Below are positions 22,959 to 33,440 of a stretch of 64,000 nucleotides of DNA, one piece after another. Origin of the DNA: Muricea muricata (Eukaryota; Cnidaria; Anthozoa; Malacalcyonacea; Plexauridae); contig OY979717.1 in the NCBI GenBank assembly GCA_963855995.1, positions 13,488,960 through 13,552,959 on the forward strand. Reading direction: 5' to 3'. The translations under genes were made by a program, and so were the position numbers. The notes below the pieces were generated by a model, which was not told where the DNA came from, did not search any database, and worked only from the letters and a program-made list of their open reading frames with translations. Position 1 is the stretch's first letter. The number at the start of each line of letters is the position of its first letter.

Positions 22959-24375
22959 TTGATGCTGGTAACTGGTATATTCCCAAATGATTTAAAACAA
23001 TCTAGAGTAACTCCAATCTTTAAGGACGGAGATAAAAGGGAATGTGGAAACTATAGGCCAATCTCTGTAATATCGACAATTGCAAAGATTCTAGAAATGC
23101 TTATTTCAAACCAATTAGCCTTTTTTTTAAATGACAATAACATCATTGTCACACACCAATCTGGCTTTCGAAAATGCCATTCCACAGAAACTGCTCTTTT
23201 GGATATGACAGATCAGTATCTACTGAATATGGAGAAAGGCATATTAAATGGTGTTTTGTTCCTTGATCTGAAAAAGGGGTTTGATACGGTCGATCACCAA
23301 ATTTTGATTTCAAAACTACTTAACACTGAAAAAACAGAATTTATGTTAATTGCTTCAAAGAGAAAACTGAAACAATTTTCAGGAAATCTTAATATAACCA
23401 TTGGTAGTCATAACATTGAACAGGTCGTAAACAAGAAAGTATTAGGGATTATTCTGGACGTAGAATTAAAATGGAGAGAGCATATATGGATGCACAATGT
23501 AAAAAGATCTCTAAATCTATTGCATTATTAAGACGCACGAAAAGTTTTGTAACCTCGGAGACGCTCATAACTATGTATAACTCATTAGTTTTACCACACT
23601 TCACATACTCTTCAACTGTATGGAGTTACGGTAGTTGCATACATAATAATAAACTCTCTAAAATGCAAAAAATAGCTGCTCGAGTGATCACCGGATCTAA
23701 CTATGCAATAAGATCTAGGGAAATCTTTGAAAGCTTAGGCTGGGAACCAATTGAAAACATACTTAAGAAACGCGAAATTACGATGACATTTAAGGCCATA
23801 CATGACAAGCTACCAGGTTACATGTCAGAAATGTTTAAGTTTAACCATAATGATAATGCTAAGAAGTAATGACCGTAAACTTTACTTAGCAAAACCTAAG
23901 ACTAGCTTCATGAAAAATTCTTTTTCGTATCGAGGGGCTTTTGCATGGAATGATTTGCCTAACAATGTTGTCAATGGCTACAATGAACTCTCCACAAGAA
24001 GTTTCAAAACCTTAATTAATAATCACTTTGATGCTCTGGGGAGATGTTGACAGCACTGTTGTGGCCAATTAATTACCTTATTTGATTCATTCAGAATTTT
24101 ATGCATGTGATAATTGTTAGTGGGCTACTAAGTAATAATTATTTTATATTTGCATGCATTTACTAATATTTAGTTTTATTAAACTATTTGTTAATTGTAA
24201 TAGGTAATGGTAGGCTACCATAGCATGAAGCTGATCAGTAAGTAGGCTTCACATCCTTTGTAAATTTTAATATTTTTACTGCAATAGCACGGCCCATTGA
24301 AAATCAGCCGTATTTGCTGAATGGTTACCGTGTTAAAATAAATTTTAAATACAAAAATACAAATGCAATACAAAT
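22959..24375 (+). pseudogene. LINE reverse transcriptase with internal deletion
   Basis: The first frame gives PNDLKQSRVTPIFKDGDKRE, NYRPISVISTIAKILEMLIS and FLDLKKGFDTVDHQILISKL (fingers and motif A). It then jumps straight to NTEKTEFMLIASKRKLKQFS, so the segment with the catalytic YxDD motif is missing. A frameshift near 23475 leads to the thumb region (SLVLPHFTYSSTVWSYGSC, GWEPIENILKKREITMTFKA), and another near 23860 to the C-terminus (FSYRGAFAWNDLPNNV). This order is that of jockey/CR1-type LINEs. An A-rich 3' tail at about 24340-24375 ends the copy. It cannot be active. Confidence 0.75.
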
Positions 24376-24414
24376 ACTGTGATGTTGGCTCGATATGTCA
24401 CCGACCGTTTAACA

Positions 24415-24612
24415 CAGACCTTATTCATGCATAATGGCGGCCATCGCCGAAAAAGATTGGAACGAGAAGATCACACCAAGGTAGTGAGGCCTCGGAAGCG
24501 TGTGATACGCAATCAGTCCCTGCTCGTCCTTCCTTGGGAGGCCTCACTATCTCGCTTTGATGTTCTCGTCCTAGTCCTTTTCCGTCATGGCTGCCATTAT
24601 GAACAAGGTCTG
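24415..24612. mobile_element. 198-bp MITE with ~85-bp inverted repeats
   Basis: It starts CAGACCTTATTCATGCATAA and ends TGAACAAGGTCTG. The arms pair through ATGGCNGCCAT and TAGTGAGGCCTC with a short loop. Open frames on both strands are products of this symmetry. Confidence 0.7.
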
Positions 24613-25102
24613 CAGATGCAATTTGTCTGTACATTCACGAGATTCACAATATTTTGATATTTTTTTGAGTGTTTGTCATTTTTATGTTTAGAATTTTTTA
24701 GGCGTTCGTAAATTGAAGGAAATATCAACAACATCAACGAGATGCGGAATAGTAACGATGTAAAATTTCAATATCCCGTTGTGGAAACGGTTTTGACATT
24801 ATCAATAGTTTCTAATTTATGTTAATTGATTTTCTGTTTATTTCAAAACTTCATGTAAATAATGTATAGTGGACATTAAAAAAATGGTTTAAATCGAAAG
24901 TATGTGTTATTAATGTCGTGGGAAATTCGGCGTCCAATCCCATTTAAGAAACAGAACGACGAAAATTGTAAACCCGTGTTTACATTTGGTCCTTACGAGC
25001 TGGATTAAAGTCAATTTGGAGTTTTTTCGATGAATTTAGAGCGAAAATTCGTGATTTCATTTTCGCTTTGTAATACCGGAAGTGTGCCAAATCAGTATAT
25101 TT

Positions 25103-25289
25103 AACAAATAGACTTCATTTTTGCGTGCGTCTGTACTGTAATAGATCACAGATGACGTCATAGCGTGTGAAGAACAAAAAAGTACGCACGAGACGCAGTC
25201 GAGTGCGTGACTTTTTGTTCTTCACACGCTATGGCGTCATCTGTGATCTATTACAGTACAGAAGCACAAAAAAATGAAATCTATTTGTT
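25103..25289. repeat. Hairpin element, ~80-bp arms
   Basis: CTGTACTGTAATAGATCACA and its reverse complement flank a ~30-base loop. The arms begin and end in AACAAATAGA / TCTATTTGTT. It includes GATGACGTCATAGCGTGTGA in one arm. Same family layout as 20966-21143. Confidence 0.75.
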
Positions 25290-25488
25290 TTATATTATAA
25301 TAAAGTTGGCAAAAATCATGCAAAGACCCGCGAAATAAATTAGCTAAATTAGATCACGCCATCAGTTGACGTCATCCGTGCGTGTGTACTTTAATAACAC
25401 ACAGCTCGCGACCAATGAAAATGCAGAACGAACACGTATTATTATATAAAAGGTAATAATATATCGTGTTATTTTTAAGAAAAAAAAT

Positions 25489-27547
25489 TTGGTTTTAAAG
25501 TTTTATCGACGGCTTTTACGAATGATGGAGAGAATTGAAGGGCAGAAACAAGACGGAACAGCAGAAATCGACGAGGGTCAAGCTACAAACGTTAACGAGA
25601 AACATCGTGAGGAGCATATTATACAATTAAAAGGAGAAAAACGTAGTGCAAAATCAGTTATGACACGACTACTAAATAATATGGCGACAATGATATCGGA
25701 CTCGGATACTGAACATAAAGATGTTAAAGAATTGTTATTAAACGAACAGAAAGATGAAACATTGCGAATTATGAATCGACTCGAGATTATTTATCAGTGA
25801 AGCAAAGAATATGAAAATGCTAAAAAAGTAAATGATGAAGTGGATTCACTGGTCGATCAAGTGGAACACGAAACAAGCTCAGCTCGTATATATTTAATAT
25901 CATTGGAAAAGAAACAATGGAGTTCAAGCTCAATTACAACTACAAGCAGCCAAGAGTCGAAAGAGGGCGAGGTTTCAAAACAGAGGCAAGATGAAGACGA
26001 AAGGAGAAAAAATGTAGAACTTTGGGCACGTCTGCGAAAAGAGACAGAGGTTCAAAAGAAGAGAGAATTGTTAGAAGAACCAGAACGACAACTAAAAGTA
26101 GCCGAAAAGCAAGCAGAGAAGACACGTCAAGAGTTAGATGCGCTAGAGAATGGGCACACTGAAGACAACAGGAACGAACAAGATGGCGAACAGTCAAACA
26201 TAATAGAAACAATGAAAGTCGATGAAACCCCTTTGAGAACAGTTCCAATATCACTAACAGCAAACAGTAACACACTGACCAGAAATGCAATGGCGACTAT
26301 TTCTCAAGCACAATTGGAAAGAATCCGGATCCCAGTATTTTCAGGAAATAAAATGGATTTTCAAAAATGGCATGCTGCATTTACAAGCTGTGTTGATGTA
26401 ACATCCCTTTCACCACAATTTAAAATGTTGCCCTTGGAGGCCTGTCTTACTGGCGAAGCAGCAGAGACAATAAAAGGATTGGGGTATTCTGTAGAGGCAT
26501 ATGAAGCAGCAAAAGCACGTTTGGTTCGCAAATATGGGGGCAGTCGGAGACAATTACAGTCCCATTTGGATGAGTTAAAGAAATTAAAACCCATTGAAGA
26601 GAATAATCCAAAAGAATTGGAAAAATTTGCCAGTGGCGGATCTAGCGTAAGTCAAAATAAATTACCACTGTTCATTCTAGGATATATTTACATTTTAAAA
26701 TACCTTCAAAGCAACTTCATTGGTTAGATTTTATTCTTTTGAAATTCATAACCTATGACATTGTTATAAAGTTATTTTGAATTTAAAATTGAGCTGCTAT
26801 AATTTATTTTGACTTACCCTGGATCCGCCACTGAAATTTGCAGATATTCTGGAACGAGCTGTAATTACACTGAGAGAAAATGGTCGAGAGTCAGATTTAG
26901 AGAGTGGAACATTACGCACAATAATATTGGGGAAAATCCCAGAGCGCTTACTTGCACAGTATTATCGCTGGATCAAAGAAAACCAATACAAAGATTCTCT
27001 GAAAAAATTGAAAGATTGGGTAGCAGAAGAAGCAGAATATCAAATACAAGCATCAGAGATAAAAAGTGGAATCCGTTTGGACAGTGAAGGAAGAAAGGAG
27101 AGAAGATATAGGTCATTTTTCAACAAGGAAGGCAGTTAGAAAGATTATGATCCATGTTCTGCCTGTGCAGGAAGTCATCCAATTTGGAAATGTGACACTT
27201 TCCTAAGTCAAGCTATTGATGAGAAATGGAAAATTGCGAAAAGAGCTGGACTATGTTACCGATGTCTCGGCAAAGATCATTTGGGAAGCTCATGTCCAAG
27301 AAGTCGACAGTGTAATATCAATGGCTGCAAAGAAACCCAGATTCGATTACGCCATGGACAAAGAAAAGTTAATACCAAAGGTCCCACTCAAGATGGAAAT
27401 CTCGCGGGTAAACCTCCTATGAAACAAATGCGTTCAGACGAGAGAAATCTTCAAGAAGAGATTCGCGGCGGTGGCACGGATGGGGATGATAACAATCAAG
27501 CTACTACAATGAAAACCAGCACAGATCATGATACAGCAAATTTATAG
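25489..27547 (+). pseudogene. BEL/Pao retrotransposon Gag
   Basis: Read across one in-frame stop (25798), the sequence starts with a long Glu/Lys/Gln-rich coiled coil. It continues with the DUF1759-type block RIRIPVFSGNKMDFQKWHAA, then CVDVTSLSPQFKMLPLEACL, TGEAAETIKGLGYSVEAYEA and KARLVRKYGG. The frame is cut at 26630 by a 203-bp MITE. It resumes at 26842 (ADILERAVITLRENG) and ends, after a stop and a frame change, in zinc knuckles: CSACAGSHPIWKC, CYRCLGKDHLGSSC and CNINGC. The protein would coat the retrotransposon RNA. The stop, the insertion and the shifts make it dead. Confidence 0.8.
26631..26833 (-). mobile_element. 203-bp hAT-type MITE inside BEL gag
   Basis: It starts CAGTGGCGGATCTAGCGTAA, ends CCCTGGATCCGCCACTG, and is flanked by a perfect 8-bp direct repeat AAATTTGC (26623-26630 and 26834-26841), the hallmark of hAT insertion. 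A second copy of exactly 203 bp in the opposite orientation lies at 44088-44290. Removing one target copy and the element restores the gag frame (ELEKFA followed by DILERAV). Confidence 0.92.
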
Positions 27548-27898
27548 CTTATATAAATTTAAGTTAATGAGGCAACGTGTTGAAGGTAAGCTTTTATGTT
27601 AAAGGTGCGAGAAGATAGTTCCTTCCGACTACATCAATGAGATAATCCCGTCTTATCTTATCGAGTTATAGTAATAGCTGGAAGCCAAAACTTCGGTCTA
27701 GCTGCATGCCTTTCACGTGAAATGCTCATGTGATTGCATAGGCATGTAAAACCTCCTGTGGTGTGGACGGGAATTAACCAATGATAAGGCTTATTCCAGC
27801 ACAGGGTATTTGCGCATATTATGCGGATCACATCATAGGACCACCATTCACAGTTAGCACTCGTGCAGTAAACTTGTTTAAGAAAATTTTTCATCGAA

Positions 27899-28138
27899 AT
27901 GCCTCCTGTTCGTCGTAAAAACGTCAAAGGGATTTCTAACCGCAGTAATCGATCTCAATCAACGGCGGCCAATAGTGATGCGGAGAGTTTACGACGCCAT
28001 TGTACTGGGAGAGGACTACCTAACCATGGACAAAAGAATGCTTCAATCTCTTGGCTACAACAGCACGCAACCACTTCGTCTTCGAGGCCAACGGTAAATG
28101 CCACAGGGTACGCAAATTTGCTGTCTACGTCGACGTGA
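27899..28138 (+). CDS. Small SAP-like open frame
   Basis: The 79-codon frame starts MPPVRRKNVKGISNRSNRSQ and has SLRRHCTGRGLPNHGQKN then ASISWLQQH. This fits the SAP DNA-binding helix-loop-helix pattern (L-x-C-x-x-x-GLP-x-x-G-x-K-x-x-L-x-x-x-LQ). Such SAP starts occur at the N-terminus of transposon-borne proteins in invertebrates. No continuation is seen, so it is probably a fragment. Confidence 0.35.
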   Translation: MPPVRRKNVKGISNRSNRSQSTAANSDAESLRRHCTGRGLPNHGQKNASISWLQQHATTSSSRPTVNATGYANLLSTST

Positions 28139-29305
<1,167 letters not shown>

Positions 29306-30048
29306 TGAACTGCATGCTGAAATCATGCGGAACTGATTAAATAGCGATGAACAAATACTTCAAAATGGCTAGAGTGGTCAGCTCTGTTTTCCGTATTACC
29401 AATGGTTTAATCATTTAATTGTACTATAGAAGCTTTGTGGGAAAGCTGCTGGTATTTGTCTGGCCCCATCCAGGTTTCCTGTACACAAGGTTTTTCCCGG
29501 CCACCCTGATGATCCAGCCGTAATAAAACCAATGGTAATGCCTAAACAACAAGTCTTACCATTTCCTGGCAAAAGCTGTCTTCTATATGACTACAGCTGT
29601 TGTGGGAGTTGGGTCCATTCGTCTATGGGGAATGCACATTTGTGCATTTGTGGGGATGAAGTCTCTAAAATGTCAACTTCAGCCCCATAGACTCAATACG
29701 TCACATATATACAATATCTATCTGAGGACTGTCCATAGGGGCCTAGCGCCCCTTGGTCAGGTTAAGGACTGTTCATTGGAGTTTTTATGCTCCCTGGACA
29801 GGTTTGGGCCTAAGGACTGTCCAAGTGTTGTTATCTTGGTCAGGTTTCGTCAGGGATTGGCCACCCCTGGCAAGGCTCTGTTACAGAGCATTTTCAGTTC
29901 AGAATCAGTGCAGCATAGGATGTGACATGAGTAGGGATGAAGCCACGCATTGTACAATTGGAGTCTTCTTACCCCAGAACCCCTTCTCCCACATAAACTT
30001 TGCATTTTTTTGTGTTATTTTTTATTCAACAGCTTGGGTCATTAATAG

Positions 30049-30549
30049 GATGATAGCACTGCGCACGATCCCAGTTATTTTAAAGAATGGAACACGGAAA
30101 GTTCAAGTAAACTGCCTATTGGATGAAGGAAGCGACACGACTTACATCAACGAGGATGTTGTTGAGGAACTTGGATTAACCGGAGTGAAAGAAAGAATCG
30201 AAGTCAAAGTAGCAAATGACCAGACTATTAGTTTTATGTCGAACACGTTTACAATTGGTCTGGAAAGCACAGACGGCAGAGTAGACACAGAAATACTGTA
30301 GTGGCAAAAGCGTCCGAAACGATCTGTGGGGGAATGAAAGCAGTAAGCTGGTTAACCCTAAAACAAAATTGGGATCACCTAAAGAAGATCCCATTTCCAA
30401 AATTAGCTAAAGGAAATCAGACTGATGTCCTTTTGGGAGCAGAGCATTATGAATTGAAAGAGGTTGTCGGCAGTAAAGACGATCCAGTTGCTAGACTTTG
30501 TCCTTTAGGATGTCATGGAGCAGACTTTTACTTGTCAAATGTTAGGTGA
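30049..30549 (+). pseudogene. BEL/Pao aspartic protease region
   Basis: LRTIPVILKNGTRKVQVNCL leads into LLDEGSDTTYINEDVVEELG, where D-E-G-S occupies the D-S/T-G active-site position of the BEL protease (family A17 type). After a stop at 30299-30301, the next frame gives the conserved GMKAVSWLTLKQNWDHLKKI, TDVLLGAEHYELKEV and PVARLCPLG. The copy ends there, with no reverse transcriptase. It is the continuation of the gag at 25489-27547. Confidence 0.7.
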
Positions 30550-30831
30550 TTTTAAATCACACTTTACTTTTGCATCATTTAAATCTATTCTGTAGCACAC
30601 GTACTGCCTGAAGTCTCCACGATATAATTTGTTGGGAACTTTAGACTAACATATGTATTTCTGGAATTGGAATGTAAAATGTCTCTTACCTTTTATAATC
30701 AGTATATGAGATCCCACAAGCAAATAAATCATTTTGCACGAAATATTATCTCAACATAGGTAGAAATAGAAAACCAAGGAAAGAAATCACAACGTGTTTA
30801 GAATTAGGAACACATTTCCTAGACTCACTCC

Positions 30832-31013
30832 TTAATCATGGAATGATGGAGTCTGTCAGAATTTGCCGTTTTAAAACATTTCTGGAGCAATGTTTTGATA
30901 AAGAAGCGTCCTGTCCCTTGGCTTAATCATGGAATGATGGAGTCTGTCAGAATTTGCCGTTTTAAAACATTTCTGGAGCAATGTTTTGATAAAGAAGCGT
31001 CCTGTCCCTTGGC
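30832..31013 (+). repeat. Perfect 91-bp tandem duplication
   Basis: The units 30832-30922 and 30923-31013 are identical by eye, starting CTTAATCATGGAATGATGG and ending TGTCCCTTGG. The lack of differences implies a very recent duplication or a sequence-assembly duplication. Confidence 0.95.
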
Positions 31014-31871
31014 CTTTTTGTTATTCTATTACTTGTTGAAAATTGTGTTTTGTATATAGATATTTCAGTAGAATTTGCGTTTGATTCTTGTATAGAAATT
31101 TCTAAATTTACTTAAAAGTAGGAGCACAACAGAAAATGACGGAAACACGCTCTCAAAACTTCACCGCGATACATCGCTCCTCGGTAAAGTTTCGCGGCGG
31201 AATTTGTCGTTTTAAAACATTTTCCATGAGAATCTTTGCACGTAAAACCTTCTTGCGGTTTAGATGTCCTACCATACATGTTAAAATGCGTGTTTTGTCG
31301 ACACATTCCGCTAGAAATTGAATTTAAACGCCGTGTATAGGTTCACGCAGTTTGTGCCCAGCGGTATCACCCATGAGCGCTGCGCCAACTTGCGACACCG
31401 AAAAATCAAAGGTCTCAAAGAGACGACTCACGGATACAAAAAGAACGAAACAAAGCGAATGATTTCACGTGCAAATTGCAATGCGATGTTTCTATTTTTT
31501 CTTACCGCAGACAGTCAGATTTTACGAAATGTCCACTCATGATTAGACAGTGGGAAATCATGATCAGTCGACTAATATAGCTGCTGAAAAGTTCATATTC
31601 CGAGAGTACTCAGAGTAGTCGTCCATCCGTGTTTTAAGAGTTCATTCTCGCTCCACATTTTATAACATGACTTTAATAACAACAGTTACGTTCGAAATCA
31701 ACACATGGTCGATCGAATTTCAGCGTATTTTTAATATCTAGTTTTAGATCTGTTGTAGATGTTTTAGACTTAAAAGTTGATGTTTTTGTTTTAAAGAACA
31801 AAGGTTGATAGCGAATATTTAAACAATATAATACATCAAATTTACTGCTTTAATACACTGACAAATGTTTT
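31014..31871. other. No gene recognised
   Basis: Intergenic; short frames only. AATTTGYCGTTTTAAAACAT, found in the 91-bp duplicated units, recurs once more near 31200. Confidence 0.25.
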
Positions 31872-32055
31872 CAGGGCCGTGGCTAGAGCGTTAATTGGGG
31901 GGGGGGGTGTATATTCATATATTCGTGTTATGCCCTACTAATTTCTTTTGAAATTAACCCTAATGGCAACTGATTTCAAAAGAAATTAGTTGGTCATAAC
32001 ACGAATATATGAATATACACCCCCCCCCCCAATTAACGCTCTAGCCACGGCCCTG
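31872..32055. mobile_element. 184-bp hAT-type fold-back MITE
   Basis: It starts CAGGGCCGTGGCTAGAGCG and ends with the exact reverse complement. The arms include long G and C runs and ATATTCATATATTCGTGTTA. It is flanked by the perfect 8-bp repeat AATGTTTT (31864-31871 and 32056-32063). The interior resembles the element at 58186-58360 (ATTTCTTTTGAAAT, GTATATTCATAT). Confidence 0.9.
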
Positions 32056-32099
32056 AATGTTTTAAAACGGGCGGCACTGATATGCGATGTAAACAAAAC

Positions 32100-32452
32100 A
32101 CTCTCTCCTCCGCAGAGCCTTTGTAGCCTTTTTTACGATTTTAATAAGAGTGACAAAAAAAGAGTGCGCTAGAAGGTAATAGATAATGCGCTAAATGATA
32201 ATACATGTAAAGAAACCGCTAAAATATGGAGCGCGGGCGAGAAAGAGAAAACGGGGGGGGGAGGGTCCTTCGCTCTTTCCTCGTTTGCCTCCCTCCCCTC
32301 CCGTTTTCTCTTTCTCGCCTGCGCTCCATATTTTAGCGGTTTCTTTACATGTTATCATTTAGCGCATTATCTATTACCTTCTAGCGCACTCTTTTATTGT
32401 CACTCTTATTAAAATCGTGAAAAAGGTTACAAAGGCTCTGCGGAGGAGAGAG
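32100..32452. mobile_element. 353-bp MITE with ~155-bp inverted repeats
   Basis: CTCTCTCCTCCGCAGAGCC at the left matches the reverse complement at the right. The arms run through TAAAATATGGAGCGC to AGAGAAAACGGG with a pyrimidine-rich loop. An 8-bp direct repeat AACAAAAC lies at 32092-32099 and 32453-32460, as expected for hAT-like insertion. Confidence 0.85.
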
Positions 32453-32460
32453 AACAAAAC

Positions 32461-33325
32461 ATATGATAGAGATTCCTTACGATACAAATCGACAAACCTT
32501 CATTAGGAAATATTATAGCTAGAAAACACTACTAAGCACGATTGAATATGACAGAAATGCTCTGTTACTCACCAAAGTGAATTTAGTTTTTAAAATGTAC
32601 TGAAACGGTATGTTATCGGCAGAAATGGAAGTAAGAAACGGAATTGTAGCTGCAATGCACGCTAGTCGTTGTAATGTAACGGTCAAGTACAAGCGATTAT
32701 AATAGTTACATGTGTACGACAAAAAAGTAACAGGAATAAATTGCTTTTCAGCGAAGGCTGAAGAATTCTCACAATGTAAATTTCAACAAGTAAACGATAA
32801 ATCCAAGGTATAAACCGGTCGAACAGGTTCCCGTGAAAACTCCACTGAACTGGTTCTTGACTGGTCTAACCTGTTTCCACCAGGCGCGCAAAGCAGGCTG
32901 GAGGCAAGTAGAACACAAAAGAATTCACTAATCGAAATAGAGTGATGGCGATCACTCACAAATACTCCTACGGAGTATCCGTGAGTCAAAAATTAAAAAA
33001 ATAAAAAAAAAAGAAACGGGGCAAATTCAAAATTCCACCTCGCATACGGCAGGCGGAGTAAAAAGCCTCGACAACTTACAACTTTCGCGTCTAATGGTGC
33101 AATATTTTGCGATATATTTCTTGAACTTGGCAGATATACAAATGACAAATCTACTGATTTATGATTTCACACTAACTTATGCATGCTGTTTATGCAAAAT
33201 GTGGGAAAATACAAATGGCTCTTTTAGTAATTTGCGTCTAGTAATAAGACTAGAATAAGGCAAGCCTTTATTCTCAGTTTGATATTAACGCAAACAAATA
33301 ATAAAACAATTATTGAATTGGGTTC
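32461..33325. other. No gene recognised
   Basis: AT-rich, with an A-rich run near 32990-33015. Confidence 0.25.
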
Positions 33326-33440
33326 TCGTAGGATATGAGAAATTTCTAGTGCCTCGGTTTGTGTTATCTGCTACGTACAGCCTTCCCCTTCGGCAGATAA
33401 CACAAACCTCTGCACCTTAATAATTCCTCATGTCCTACTC
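33326..33440. repeat. Hairpin with ~45-bp arms
   Basis: GGTTTGTGTTATCTGC at the left and GCAGATAACACAAACC at the right pair. The outer GTAGGATATGAG pairs imperfectly with CTCATGTCCTAC. Probably a small MITE remnant. Confidence 0.55.

Noticed and set aside
25940-26290. A 116-codon minus-strand frame within BEL gag.
   Set aside because: Mirror of the Glu/Lys-rich coiled coil on the plus strand; Leu/Ser-rich text with no domain.
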